Part shown: positions 29,205 to 38,533 of the stretch, in pieces
How positions within the stretch are numbered: the stretch's first letter is position 1
Layout of the letters: the number at the start of each line of letters is the position of its first letter
Origin: Halomonas sp. BDJS001
GTDB lineage: Bacteria; Pseudomonadota; Gammaproteobacteria; Pseudomonadales; Halomonadaceae
Assembly: GCF_026104355.1 (NCBI RefSeq)
Contig: NZ_CP110535.1
Span: 2,666,001-2,730,000, forward strand
Direction: 5' to 3'
Length of the DNA: 64,000 nucleotides
Program-made: the position numbers and the translations under genes
The notes under the pieces: generated by a model
The model's input: only the letters and a program-made list of their open reading frames with translations
Told to the model about the DNA's origin: nothing
The model's database searches: none

Positions 29205-29873
29205 TTAAAGCGGCGAACGTTCAACACTCACCAATTCGCGGTTTAACCTTATGGCCAATGCTTTAGCCAATTGTTCACCCACCCGGTGCTCGCTTGGCAA
29301 AGCGACCAAGTCAGCCAGCTTCACCATAGGCATTCCCGCGTAGCCACAGGGATTAATGCGTAAAAAAGGCGCCAAGTCTCCGTCTACATTTAACGCCACG
29401 CCGTGAAAGCTTGCTCCGCGCCGAATACGCAAACCAAGTGAAGCAATCTTCGCCTCCCCCGCCTCGGTCATCACATACACACCGGGCGCATCCGGCCTTG
29501 CCCGGGCGCTCACACCATAGCCGCTTAAAACATCAATCACGGCATTTTCCAATGCAGTGACTAGATCCCGCACACCAATTTTGCCACGCCGCACATCCAG
29601 CAGCGGATAGAGCACGACCTGACCTGGGCCGTGATAGGTGACCTGCCCCCCTCGATCAACGTGCACCACCGGAATATCGCCGGGCAGTAGCAGATGTTCG
29701 GGTTTACCAGCCTGCCCCTGGGTAAATACCGGGTCATGCTCAACCAGCCAGAACTGATCCGGCGTTTGCTCATCCCGAGTATCCGTTAACGTGCGCATCG
29801 CCTCCCACACCGGCAGGTAGGCTTGGTGCCCCAAGTCGTGCAGCTCAATGGGTGCGGGGCTCTCCACAGTCAC
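29205..29873 (-). CDS. lipB: Octanoyl-ACP:protein N-octanoyltransferase
   Basis: LipB moves octanoate from acyl carrier protein to lipoyl domains, the first step of endogenous lipoate synthesis; LipA acts next. It is 222 residues. The conserved segments are [14 protein letters not shown], the lysine in [13 protein letters not shown] and the catalytic cysteine in INPCGYAGM. The start codon is GTG and overlaps the ybeD stop by four bases (GTGA), so the genes are coupled. Confidence 0.97.
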   Translation of the reverse strand: MTVESPAPIELHDLGHQAYLPVWEAMRTLTDTRDEQTPDQFWLVEHDPVFTQGQAGKPEHLLLPGDIPVVHVDRGGQVTYHGPGQVVLYPLLDVRRGKIGVRDLVTALENAVIDVLSGYGVSARARPDAPGVYVMTEAGEAKIASLGLRIRRGASFHGVALNVDGDLAPFLRINPCGYAGMPMVKLADLVALPSEHRVGEQLAKALAIRLNRELVSVERSPL

Positions 29874-30181
29874 ACCACCATATGCACACGGCCGGTGGCC
29901 TTAAGATCCTCAAACAGCTCCTTAATATGCTGCTCTCCGGTCGCCCTAATCACCACTCGCACCGATTGAAAGCGGCCATTGCGACTGTCGACCACCTGCA
30001 TCGCAGTTGCATCGAAGTCGGGGTCGTGACGCACAATCACCTGGCACACGCAGGCAGGAAAATCCTCGGCGGCATCACCAACCACTTTTAACGAGTAATC
30101 ACAGGGAAAAGTGATTTTCGGCGGCTCCTGAGCCGCCGGTTGGCGCAAATCACGCAGCCCCTGGGGAGCATCTTTTTTCAT
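29870..30181 (-). CDS. ybeD: DUF493-family protein YbeD
   Basis: A 103-residue protein of the YbeD/DUF493 family, a small ferredoxin-like (ACT-type) fold usually encoded between dacA and lipB, as here. It has the family core [16 protein letters not shown] and the C-terminal ATGRVHMVV. No biochemical role is settled. The start is placed at ATG 30181 (MKKDAPQG) although the frame is open upstream. Confidence 0.92.
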   Translation of the reverse strand: MKKDAPQGLRDLRQPAAQEPPKITFPCDYSLKVVGDAAEDFPACVCQVIVRHDPDFDATAMQVVDSRNGRFQSVRVVIRATGEQHIKELFEDLKATGRVHMVV

Positions 30182-30258
30182 AACAAGCCTATTTCGTAAA
30201 GACAACGTTCATTACGGATGCACAATAAAACCACTCAGCGTACAGGTCGTTGAGTTGC

Positions 30259-31473
30259 TTAATCGGTAAAGCTACTAATCAAATTACTAAAGAAGCGCTG
30301 CACATGATCGAACAGGCGCTTGAACAGGCCACCCTCTTCGATGTTTTCCAGCGCTACCAAGCGACGCTCGCCGACCACTTCGTCGCCCAAGTGCACTTCC
30401 AGCGTGCCGACCTCATCGCCAATAGCAATCGGTGCCTGCAAGTCTGGATTGAGGTTAAGGCGCGCGCGTAACTCTTCATTACGGTTGCGCGGTAACGTCA
30501 TAAACACTTCTTCATCCACACCGACGCGCAGCTCGTTGATATCACCACCCCAAACCCGTGGCGTTGCCAGTACGGCGCCACGTTCATAAAGTTTCATGGT
30601 TTCGAAAAAGCGGAAACCGTAGCTGAGCAGCTTTTGGGTTTCCTGAGCACGCGCTTCATCAGAGTTGGTGCCCATCACTACGGAAATCAAGCGCATGTCA
30701 TCACGCTTCGCTGAAGATACCAGACAGAAGCCGGCTTCTGTCGTCCAACCGGTTTTCAGGCCATCCACCGAAGGGTCACGCCACAGCAAACGGTTGCGGT
30801 TGGGCTGATCAATACCACCATAGGAGAACGTACGATGGGAGTAGATTTCGTAATGATCAGGGTAATCATTAATAATGTGCTGGGACAAACGCGCCAAGTC
30901 ATGGGCCGTTGAGTAGTGATTGTCGGCGGGCAAGCCAGTGGCGTTCTGGAAGTTGGTGTTATTCATGCCCAACCGCGTGGCATGCTGATTCATCAGATCG
31001 GCAAAGGGCACTTCGCCACCCGCTAAATGCTCTGCCATCGCGACGCTGGCATCGTTGCCCGACACAATGATAATACCGTGGAGCAGATCATCCACCGAAA
31101 CCTGATCACCCACCTCAATAAACATTTTCGAGCCGCCGGTACGCCAGGCATTCTCGCTAATATTAACCATATCAGTGAGGTTAATGGTGCCACGGTTGAG
31201 TTCACGCTCCACTAAATAGGCGGTCATCAGCTTGGTCAAACTCGCCGGAGGCAGACGTTCATCGGAGTTATGCTCTGCCAGTATGCGGCCACTATTCGCA
31301 TCCATGAGTATCCACGAGCTTGCCGCTAACTGAGGAGCGGCAGGAATAATGGTTTGCGGTTGTGGGATGACCGGCTGAGGAGTTGACTGGGCACCGGCGG
31401 GTACGGCAACGGTCACCACAACAGCAAAAAGGCACAGGCGGGCAGAGCGACCAATGGATGTAAACACGTTCAT
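30259..31473 (-). CDS. dacA: D-alanyl-D-alanine carboxypeptidase (PBP5/6 type)
   Basis: A low-molecular-mass penicillin-binding protein that removes the terminal D-Ala from murein pentapeptides. It is 404 residues with a signal peptide (cleaved near AGAQS). Active-site motifs are SLTK (serine nucleophile), SGN in IVSGNDASV and KTG in GLKTGWT. A beta-rich C-terminal domain and an amphipathic membrane-anchoring helix (LFKRLFDHVQRFFSNLISSF) follow. It sits in the standard rlpA-dacA-ybeD order; dacC is the name used in Pseudomonas. Confidence 0.97.
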   Translation of the reverse strand: MNVFTSIGRSARLCLFAVVVTVAVPAGAQSTPQPVIPQPQTIIPAAPQLAASSWILMDANSGRILAEHNSDERLPPASLTKLMTAYLVERELNRGTINLTDMVNISENAWRTGGSKMFIEVGDQVSVDDLLHGIIIVSGNDASVAMAEHLAGGEVPFADLMNQHATRLGMNNTNFQNATGLPADNHYSTAHDLARLSQHIINDYPDHYEIYSHRTFSYGGIDQPNRNRLLWRDPSVDGLKTGWTTEAGFCLVSSAKRDDMRLISVVMGTNSDEARAQETQKLLSYGFRFFETMKLYERGAVLATPRVWGGDINELRVGVDEEVFMTLPRNRNEELRARLNLNPDLQAPIAIGDEVGTLEVHLGDEVVGERRLVALENIEEGGLFKRLFDHVQRFFSNLISSFTD

Positions 31474-31531
31474 AACGTCAGTCTCACTTACTTGAAAGCT
31501 TGCTTGAAAAAGCTTATTTGTAAAATACGGC

Positions 31532-31548
31532 GGCGCGTAAGACGCGCC
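31532..31548 (-). terminator. Hairpin between rlpA and dacA
   Basis: GGCGCGT / ACGCGCC with a 3-base loop lies in the 101-bp rlpA-dacA gap. The T-run is poor, so it is more likely a processing or attenuation hairpin than a full terminator. Confidence 0.4.
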
Positions 31549-31574
31549 ACAAGAAATAAATTAGAGGGGATGAA

Positions 31575-32591
31575 TTATCGCACAACAAAGACCTGGGGGA
31601 ACCCTGCTTGGCGCAGAGTTTCTCGCGCCTGAAGCTCCTGCCCCTGGGCAATGGGACCAACCTGGACACGATAGACGTCGTCATCACTCATTATACGCAC
31701 TGCATGGGGCTGTTCACCCTGCAAACGCTGCTGTAACTGCTGGGCACCTTCGGGGTTACCCAGCGCCGCGATCTGCAAATACACCGCGTCGTCTGCTTCA
31801 CCTTCACTGGGCGCCTGCGGTGTTTGCACCTGTGGAGAAGGAGTCATCGATGATGCAGATGCTGTCGGCTGAACCGGCATAGAAGCAGCATCAGAAGCAA
31901 CCTCTTGCGGCGCCTCAGATACACGGGATTGGGGCGAAGCGCTGCTGCCGCCCCTGCCATGCTCAGCTAGCCACTGTTCAGGGTTGATCGCTTCCACTTT
32001 CACGGAACCGGTACCATTATCGAGGAAGCCTAGACGGGCAGCTGCCGCATAGGAGAGATCAATCTCGCGGTCACTATGGAAGGGGCCACGATCATTCACA
32101 CGGACAATCACTGACCGCCCGTTATCCAGGCTGGTGACCCGAGCAAAGGTGGGGAGAGGCAGCGACCGGTGCGCCGCCGACATTTTATACATGTCGTAGA
32201 TTTCACCGTTTGAGGTGGCATAACCATGAAATTTTTCACCGTACCAGGAGGCCGTACCGCGCTTCTCATAGCCCGTCGCATCCGGCAGCACATGGTAGGT
32301 TTTACCCCATACTTCATAGCTAGGACGGTTACCTGACCGAGAAGGCTGTTCGATGCGCGGCTCGGCATCAGGCACTTTAGTAACATCCGGTGGCTCGAGG
32401 GGGTAGGCATCGCCACTCATTGCATAGCGACCGCTGCTGTTGCTGGCCGCCGACGACGCAGGGGCTGCCGATGGTTTACTGGAGCCAGGCGCGTCTACTC
32501 GTTGGGTTTCATTACTGGCACAGCCGGCAACCAGGGCTAATAAAGCGATCGTGCTTCCTGCCCGCCGGGCCATCGTCAGTTTGCTCTTCAT
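31575..32591 (-). CDS. rlpA: RlpA lipoprotein, septal lytic transglycosylase with SPOR domain
   Basis: A 338-residue outer-membrane lipoprotein (lipobox LVAGC) with a double-psi beta-barrel domain (GTASWYGEKFHGYATSNGE, then VIVRVNDRGPF). A low-complexity linker and a C-terminal SPOR domain (VYLQIAALGNPEGAQQLQQR) follow; SPOR domains bind denuded glycan at division sites. In Pseudomonas RlpA cleaves such naked glycan. The linker is rich in S, A, P and Q. Its start overlaps the mltB stop by four bases. Confidence 0.95.
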   Translation of the reverse strand: MKSKLTMARRAGSTIALLALVAGCASNETQRVDAPGSSKPSAAPASSAASNSSGRYAMSGDAYPLEPPDVTKVPDAEPRIEQPSRSGNRPSYEVWGKTYHVLPDATGYEKRGTASWYGEKFHGYATSNGEIYDMYKMSAAHRSLPLPTFARVTSLDNGRSVIVRVNDRGPFHSDREIDLSYAAAARLGFLDNGTGSVKVEAINPEQWLAEHGRGGSSASPQSRVSEAPQEVASDAASMPVQPTASASSMTPSPQVQTPQAPSEGEADDAVYLQIAALGNPEGAQQLQQRLQGEQPHAVRIMSDDDVYRVQVGPIAQGQELQARETLRQAGFPQVFVVR

Positions 32592-33646
32592 GCCTCATCC
32601 TCATGCAGCTCAGCAATCGCTTCCGCCAACTCGGTGACGGCCATGGCGTAGAGGTGGCTGTGGTTGTAACGGGTAATGACGTAAAAATTAAACTCACCTA
32701 ACCGGTATCGGGTCTCCCCATCGGCGAATTCAAGCGCCAGGGGTATGACTAACAAATTATCATCAAGAGACTCTTCAGCCTCAATACCATGGCCAGTCAA
32801 TTGCGCAACACTCACCGAAGGAGGCGACGTTTGATTAAATGAGAGCTCCTGCAGTAGCTCTACGGGCAGTACCTCAGGGCCCCTGGCCTGGTGGTAAATA
32901 TCGCCCCCTGGCTGCCAGTTATGCTCAGCAAAGTAATTGGCAACACTGCCAATCGCATCGACCGGGTTCTCCCAGAGATCCCGCCGCCCGTCGTCATCGA
33001 AATCAACGGCATACGCTTGGTAACTGGTGGGAATAAACTGCGGATAACCCATCGCCCCTGCGTAAGAGCCGCGTAGTTCGGTGGGATCGACTTCCTGCTC
33101 GTAGGCAATGCGTAAAAAAGCCGCTAGCTCACCGCGAAAAAAAGCCCCCCTTGTCGGGTGGTGAAACGCCAGCGTGGCAAGCGAGTCCAGCACTCGGTGC
33201 TGGCCTTTATGACGGCCATAGTAGGTTTCAACGCCAATAATGGCAGTAATAATCTCTGCAGGCACGCCATAGGTGTTTTCGGCTCGCGAGAGGGCATCGG
33301 CGTGCGCGTCAATGAACGCCACCCCTTCTTCAATACGCTGCTGGGTCAGAAAAATATCGCGATACTCATGCCACTTAAGGCGGCGCTCCGCGGCTCCTTC
33401 CATGGCATCCAATACACTCTGCGTGTATTCAGCCTGCCCTAGCGCTTCTTCCAGCCAAGCCTGGGGAAGCCCTTGTTCGACCAGCTCTTCCATCAGCGCT
33501 TGGCTATTAGCATTCTGCTGGGGTGCAAAATGCTGTGGAACAGCGAATTGAGATCCTTGTGAAGGCTGATCGGCAAACGTGGTCGTTGTCCAGCACATCA
33601 GCGCGGCCAACACATAGCAGCTCGTCTTCCCTTGAACCTTGTTCAT
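32588..33646 (-). CDS. mltB: Lytic murein transglycosylase B
   Basis: A 352-residue exported lytic transglycosylase that cleaves glycan strands to 1,6-anhydro products. The signal peptide lacks a lipobox (MCWTTTTFADQ), so it is probably periplasmic and soluble, like the SltB1 type, rather than a lipoprotein. The catalytic glutamate is in IIGVETYYGRHKG, and GAMGYPQFIPTSYQAYAVD is the family signature. It lies between rodA and rlpA, as sltB1 does in Pseudomonas. Confidence 0.95.
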   Translation of the reverse strand: MNKVQGKTSCYVLAALMCWTTTTFADQPSQGSQFAVPQHFAPQQNANSQALMEELVEQGLPQAWLEEALGQAEYTQSVLDAMEGAAERRLKWHEYRDIFLTQQRIEEGVAFIDAHADALSRAENTYGVPAEIITAIIGVETYYGRHKGQHRVLDSLATLAFHHPTRGAFFRGELAAFLRIAYEQEVDPTELRGSYAGAMGYPQFIPTSYQAYAVDFDDDGRRDLWENPVDAIGSVANYFAEHNWQPGGDIYHQARGPEVLPVELLQELSFNQTSPPSVSVAQLTGHGIEAEESLDDNLLVIPLALEFADGETRYRLGEFNFYVITRYNHSHLYAMAVTELAEAIAELHEDEA

Positions 33647-33742
33647 TGGTTCTCCACTGTTGAGCTATTCATTCCAGAAACATCCATGCCTAAGCTTTTC
33701 ATTGACGAGCAACAAGGCGTTGTTTGAGTGGGGCAGCGTTGC

Positions 33743-34903
33743 CTACCGTGACAGTAGCCGACGATGAGCATGTATCGACATGAGAATACCGAAACCCGCT
33801 AGCAAGGTCACGCTTGAGGTGCCGCCATAACTCACCAACGGCAGCGGCACCCCTACCACGGGTAAAATGCCGCTTACCATGCCCATATTGACAAACACAT
33901 AGATGAAAAATGTTAAAATGATACTCCCCGCCACCAAGCGGCCAAAGGTATCTTGTGCTGAGCTTGCCATCCACAAACCACGGCTCACAATCAATAGGTA
34001 CATGAGCAGCAGCGCCAGCATTCCGACCAAACCAAACTCTTCACCCAAGACAGCAATAATGAAATCGGTGTGCCGTTCAGGCAAAAACTCTAACTGGGAC
34101 TGGGTGCCCTGCAGCCAACCTTTTCCCCATAGTCCGCCACTGCCAATAGCGGTGGTCGACTGAATAATATTCCAACCTGACCCCAATGGATCGCTTTCAG
34201 GGTTGAGAAACGTCAATACCCGCTGGCGCTGGTAGTTATGCATATTCATCCAGAGTAGCGGCACACCCGCAGCCCCCAGGGCGGCAATAAACCCGATTAA
34301 ACGCCACGATAAACCCGCCAACAGCACGACGATCAGGGCAGCGCTGGACACCAGTAGCGAGGTGCCTAAATCTGGCTGGATCGCGGTGAGCACCACAGGA
34401 ACGCCAATAATGACCCCGCATACCACAATATCGCGCAGGCGCGGCGGTAGCTCGCAACGATTTAGGTAGGCAGCGACCATTAACGGGGCCGCCAGCTTCA
34501 TCATTTCCGATGGCTGAAAACGTATCACGCCAGGAATCACTAGCCAGCGCTTAGCCCCCATGCCCACATCACCCACCACATCCACAGCCACCAGCATGGC
34601 AACCCCGACGCCATACGCCAGCGGCGCCCAGCGCAAAAAGGTCGACGGCGAAAATTGGGCAATAATCACCATTCCAACCAACGCGATTCCAAAGCGCATG
34701 CTTTGACCAATCACCGCATCAAGGGATTGCCCTGAAGCGCTGTAGAGAACGATTAAGCCACTGCCCATTAAAATCAGCAGCAAACCCAGCAGCCAGGGAT
34801 CGAGATGGATTCGCTCCCAGATACTCTTGCGCCTGGCGATGCCACTTTCGGGTGGGCGTACAGGATGGCCACGCATTGATCGCGCTATATAATGCCAAGG
34901 CAT
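33743..34903 (-). CDS. rodA: Rod-shape glycosyltransferase RodA
   Basis: A SEDS-family peptidoglycan polymerase of the elongasome, 386 residues with about ten membrane helices. Recognisable regions are FQPSEMMKLA, QPDLGTSLLV and the large extracytoplasmic loop with LEFLPERHTDFIIAVLGEE. The end GGTSSVTLLAGFGILMSIH is typical. It starts three bases after the mrdA stop, so it is coupled to its partner transpeptidase PBP2. The symbol mrdB is a synonym. Confidence 0.97.
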   Translation of the reverse strand: MPWHYIARSMRGHPVRPPESGIARRKSIWERIHLDPWLLGLLLILMGSGLIVLYSASGQSLDAVIGQSMRFGIALVGMVIIAQFSPSTFLRWAPLAYGVGVAMLVAVDVVGDVGMGAKRWLVIPGVIRFQPSEMMKLAAPLMVAAYLNRCELPPRLRDIVVCGVIIGVPVVLTAIQPDLGTSLLVSSAALIVVLLAGLSWRLIGFIAALGAAGVPLLWMNMHNYQRQRVLTFLNPESDPLGSGWNIIQSTTAIGSGGLWGKGWLQGTQSQLEFLPERHTDFIIAVLGEEFGLVGMLALLLMYLLIVSRGLWMASSAQDTFGRLVAGSIILTFFIYVFVNMGMVSGILPVVGVPLPLVSYGGTSSVTLLAGFGILMSIHAHRRLLSR

Positions 34904-34906
34904 GGT

Positions 34907-36814
34907 TTAGTTACCCTCCACATTGGCATCATCTTCTTCCAGCACTTCGCGCACTTCCTCAACATCGGGGGCATCATCTTTGAGCAACCATGCATCCGTC
35001 ATGGCCCGCGCCAGGTGGGCCGCGTGGGTACTACCGCCGCCGGCATTCTCGACAATGACGGACACGGCAATCTGAGGATCATCCAGCGGGGCAAAAGCCA
35101 TAAACAGCGCATGGTCACGTAGCCGCTCGGCCAACTGATCGGCGTTGTAGCGCTGATCCTGGCCTAGCGAAAACACCTGTGCCGTGCCAGATTTGCCGCC
35201 CATTCGGTACTCAAGGCCGACACCGGTTCGTCGGGCAGTGCCTTCACGGCCACTCATCACTTTCTCCATACCGCTGAATACGCGATCCCACCAGCTATCA
35301 TTGGCTAGCTGTATATCATTCAAGGTATTGGGTAAATCACGCGGAACGGGGGTATCACCAATCTGGCGGGCCAGCCTCGGCTTTACCCAGTGGCCACGAT
35401 TGGCCAGGGTTGCCGTGGCACTGGCGAGCTGGAGAGGAGTGATCTGCCAATAGCCTTGCCCGATCCCTACCGAGAGGGTTTCGCCGGGGTACCAGGGCTG
35501 ATTAAAGCGCGCACGCTTCCAGTCTCGCGAGGGCATCAAAGCGGTGCTTTCTCCTTGTACGTCATGGGCCACCCGCTGGCCAAAACCAAAATTACTCATT
35601 TGTTCATTCAAATTATCGATGCCCAAGTCATGGGCCAAGGTGTAGTAGTAAGTGTTATTGGATACGGCGATAGAGCGCTCCATATCGACACGACCATGCC
35701 CCCAACGTAGCCAATTGCGATAGCGGCGGGAATCGTTAGGCAATTGGTAGTAACCGGGGTCATTGATAGTGCTGTCTGGGGTGATTACTCCTTCAACCAA
35801 GCCCGCCAGGGCAAGAAAAGGTTTGATCGTAGAGCCTGGCGGGTAGTGGCCACGAATAGCGCGATTAAATAGCGGCAGGTCGAGGTCTTCCTGCAAACCT
35901 CGATAAGAGGCAACGTCAATCCCAGTGACAAATTGATTACTATCAAACCCTGGGGTCGATACCATTGCCAAAATTTCGCCGGTAGCCGGCACAATGGCCA
36001 CAATAGAGCCGCGACGGCCATCCAGCAGCTCATAAGCCAGCATCTGCATCGACTTGTCTATGGTTAGCGTTAGATTCGCCCCGGGCACGGGATCGGTGCG
36101 GCCAAGTTCGCGCAATACCCGGCCACGGGCGTTCGTTTCAACTTTGCGCAAACCTGCCTGACCGTGCAGTTCTCCTTCGTAAAAACGCTCAATACCGGTT
36201 TTACCAATAAAGTGGGTACCCGCGTAGCGGCCCGTATCCAGTGTTTCCATCTCTTCCGCGTTAATACGCCCAACATAGCCCAAGGCATGCGCCATTACTT
36301 CTGCATCGGGATAGTAACGCAGTGGCTGGGCCTCTATCTCCACACCAGGCAAGCGGTGTCGGTTAACCGCCAGACGCGCGATTTGCTCTTCGCTTAGGTC
36401 ACTGGTAAGTAGCGCAGGCTGAAAGGGGCGCTGGCGTTGGCGTGAACGCACATTGAATGCCTCAATTTCCTCCTCAGGCAGCTCAAGCAGATCTACCAGC
36501 AGCGCCAGGGTTTCGTCCAGGTTATCGACCCGCTCGCGTACCAGCGTGAGGTTGTAGGTAGGACGGTTTTCAGCCAGCAGCACGCCATTGCGGTCATAGA
36601 TCAAGCCGCGGTTAGGCGGTAGTGGCTCAACACGCACCCGGTTATTTTCGGAGCGCGTGCTATACATATCATGCTGAACGATCTGTAGATAAATTAAGCG
36701 CCCCGTTAACAAACCTGCCAGCGTCAATACCACTAATACAGCCAGCAACGCTCTAACACGGAAAATACGCAGTTCTTGCTCGGAGTTTTTTAGCGTGTTG
36801 GGGCGCTTGAGCAT
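34907..36814 (-). CDS. mrdA: Penicillin-binding protein 2
   Basis: The elongation-specific transpeptidase that works with RodA, about 635 residues. It has one N-terminal membrane helix (ALLAVLVVLTLAGLLTGRLI) and the PBP dimerisation domain (PLPPNRGLIYDRNGVLLAEN). The transpeptidase domain has the nucleophile motif STIK in GSTIKPFLALA, SNN in AVSNNTYYYT and KSGT in GGKSGTAQV. The frame is open to 36841, but MLKRPNTLKNSEQ from ATG 36814 is the more likely N-terminus. No strong ribosome site decides it. Confidence 0.96.
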   Translation of the reverse strand: MLKRPNTLKNSEQELRIFRVRALLAVLVVLTLAGLLTGRLIYLQIVQHDMYSTRSENNRVRVEPLPPNRGLIYDRNGVLLAENRPTYNLTLVRERVDNLDETLALLVDLLELPEEEIEAFNVRSRQRQRPFQPALLTSDLSEEQIARLAVNRHRLPGVEIEAQPLRYYPDAEVMAHALGYVGRINAEEMETLDTGRYAGTHFIGKTGIERFYEGELHGQAGLRKVETNARGRVLRELGRTDPVPGANLTLTIDKSMQMLAYELLDGRRGSIVAIVPATGEILAMVSTPGFDSNQFVTGIDVASYRGLQEDLDLPLFNRAIRGHYPPGSTIKPFLALAGLVEGVITPDSTINDPGYYQLPNDSRRYRNWLRWGHGRVDMERSIAVSNNTYYYTLAHDLGIDNLNEQMSNFGFGQRVAHDVQGESTALMPSRDWKRARFNQPWYPGETLSVGIGQGYWQITPLQLASATATLANRGHWVKPRLARQIGDTPVPRDLPNTLNDIQLANDSWWDRVFSGMEKVMSGREGTARRTGVGLEYRMGGKSGTAQVFSLGQDQRYNADQLAERLRDHALFMAFAPLDDPQIAVSVIVENAGGGSTHAAHLARAMTDAWLLKDDAPDVEEVREVLEEDDANVEGN

Positions 36815-36902
36815 GGCAACGATGACTCTCAAATCAAACAATCAAATCAAACAAAAGGCGCAGCAGGGCATAACAGCGATCGCCGGCCATCTCAATCAAC
36901 CG

Positions 36903-37370
36903 TTAACGGTGATAAGGGTGACCTATCAGTAATGTCCAGGCGCGGTAGAGCTGCTCGGCAAGCATTATCCGCACCAGCGGATGGGGCAGCGTCAGCGGGG
37001 AGATCGACCACTTTTTATCAGCCATCGCCGAGAGCGAAGGCTCAAGGCCATCGGGGCCACCCACAAGCAGCACAATATCGCGCCCGGCCATGCGCCAGGT
37101 GCCGGCTTCCTGTGCCAACTGCTCGGTGGTCCATGGCTTACCTTTGACTTCCAGGGCTACCACGTATTCGTCGCCACGCAGCTTATCGCGAATACGCTGC
37201 GCCTCTTGGGCGCGCGCTTTCGCGATATCTGCATTCTTGCCACGCTGGCCGAGGGCAATTTCTTCTATCTCGAGATTAAAATCTCTCGGCAGCCGTTTGC
37301 GGTAAGTGTCGACGCCCTCTTCTACCCACCCGGGCATTTTGCTTCCCACCGCTAACAGCCGGATCCTCAT
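36903..37370 (-). CDS. rlmH: 23S rRNA (pseudouridine1915-N3)-methyltransferase
   Basis: A SPOUT-class methyltransferase of 155 residues that modifies helix 69 of 23S rRNA in 70S ribosomes. It starts MRIRLLAVGSKMPGWVEEG and has the SAM-binding LLVGGPDGLEP segment and the conserved C-terminus LIGHPYHR. The start overlaps the rsfS stop by four bases. It is the usual companion of rsfS. Confidence 0.97.
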   Translation of the reverse strand: MRIRLLAVGSKMPGWVEEGVDTYRKRLPRDFNLEIEEIALGQRGKNADIAKARAQEAQRIRDKLRGDEYVVALEVKGKPWTTEQLAQEAGTWRMAGRDIVLLVGGPDGLEPSLSAMADKKWSISPLTLPHPLVRIMLAEQLYRAWTLLIGHPYHR

Positions 37371-37753
37371 GACATGCTGGCTCGCTCTTGAAAGCGCTCA
37401 AGCGATTCGCCAATTGCCCCTGAATCGCTGGGTAGATCGGCCCACAGCCGCTCCAGGTCATACAGCGTGCGCGCCTCGGGCATCATCACATGGACAACAA
37501 CATCGCCCAGGTCAACCAGCACCCAATCGGCGTTATCGCCACCTTCAACGCCCAACGGCCCTAGCCCTGCGGCCTTGGCTTTTTCCACGACATTTTGTGC
37601 CAGCGCCGCCACATGACGTGTTGAAGTGCCGCTGGCGATCAGCATGAGGTCAGTTACCTCGGTTAATTTGGCAACATCCAACTGCGTGATGTCACGTGCT
37701 TTCAGTTCTTCTAGCGCGTCAACGACTAGGTTTTTCAATGTATCGATGTGCAT
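37367..37753 (-). CDS. rsfS: Ribosomal silencing factor RsfS
   Basis: Binds ribosomal protein L14 and blocks subunit joining when nutrients are low. The protein is 128 residues from ATG 37753 (MHIDTLKNLVVDALEEL); an upstream in-frame TTG at 37768 is less likely. Conserved parts are LMLIASGTSTRHVAALAQ and VLVDLGDVVVHVMMPEAR. It lies between nadD and rlmH, the standard order. Confidence 0.96.
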   Translation of the reverse strand: MHIDTLKNLVVDALEELKARDITQLDVAKLTEVTDLMLIASGTSTRHVAALAQNVVEKAKAAGLGPLGVEGGDNADWVLVDLGDVVVHVMMPEARTLYDLERLWADLPSDSGAIGESLERFQERASMS

Positions 37754-37832
37754 GACTTCTAAAGACAACCTTTAGTGGTTAATCGGTCAATAAAGCCGGC
37801 CATTGTAACGGCTTCTTTGATGACTGCCAGCG

Positions 37833-38492
37833 CTATTCGCGCCGACGATACAGACCGCCCTGCTCAATGGCCCGTTCAACGGGATCTGGCACCAAATAGC
37901 GGACACTTTTCCCCGCTTCTAAACACTCACGAACGTAGGTTGCAGAGATCGCCATCAGCGATGGCAATTCCAGCGACAAATAGCCGCCACAGGGCTGCTG
38001 CATCAATGTCTCTATGCTATCGACCCTGCGGTGCTCGACCAGTTCCCGTAATGGTGCCGGTAGCGGATCGCCATAACCCGGCCTGGCAATCACTACCAAG
38101 TGGGCAAGCTCGAACAGGCGCTCCGGCTGGTGCCACTGGGTGAGTCGTAAGAAGGCATCGTAACCAATCGCCATCACCAGTCGCGCTTGATCACCCACTT
38201 CAGCACGCAGCTCGGCCAGGGTAACGGCACTGTATGAAGGACCGTCGCGGCGTAGTTCGCGGTCATCAGCGATGAGCCCTGGGGTATCACCAATACCTGC
38301 GGTTAATAACGCCAGCCTCTGTTTCGCAGAGACTTGGGGCCGCCCGCGAAGCGGCGGTTGTTGAGCGGGTATCATGTGCAGCCGATCAAGCGACAGCGCC
38401 TCATACAACTCTACGGCACTGCGCAAATGCCCCAGATGAATAGGGTCAAAGGTACCGCCTAGCATGCCGATACGTAGCGCCGTTTGACTCAT
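37833..38492 (-). CDS. nadD: Nicotinate-nucleotide adenylyltransferase
   Basis: Makes deamido-NAD from nicotinate mononucleotide and ATP. It is 219 residues with the nucleotidyltransferase motif GGTFDPIHLGH near the start and ISATYVRE near the C-terminus (the ISSTxIR motif). It follows proA by 40 bp and precedes rsfS by 79 bp, as in Pseudomonas. An AAGCCG/CGGCTT inverted repeat lies in the gap before rsfS but has no clear T-run. Confidence 0.96.
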   Translation of the reverse strand: MSQTALRIGMLGGTFDPIHLGHLRSAVELYEALSLDRLHMIPAQQPPLRGRPQVSAKQRLALLTAGIGDTPGLIADDRELRRDGPSYSAVTLAELRAEVGDQARLVMAIGYDAFLRLTQWHQPERLFELAHLVVIARPGYGDPLPAPLRELVEHRRVDSIETLMQQPCGGYLSLELPSLMAISATYVRECLEAGKSVRYLVPDPVERAIEQGGLYRRRE

Positions 38493-38533
38493 GCAGGCTC
38501 CCTATCCATACCAACACCATTCATACCATCACC

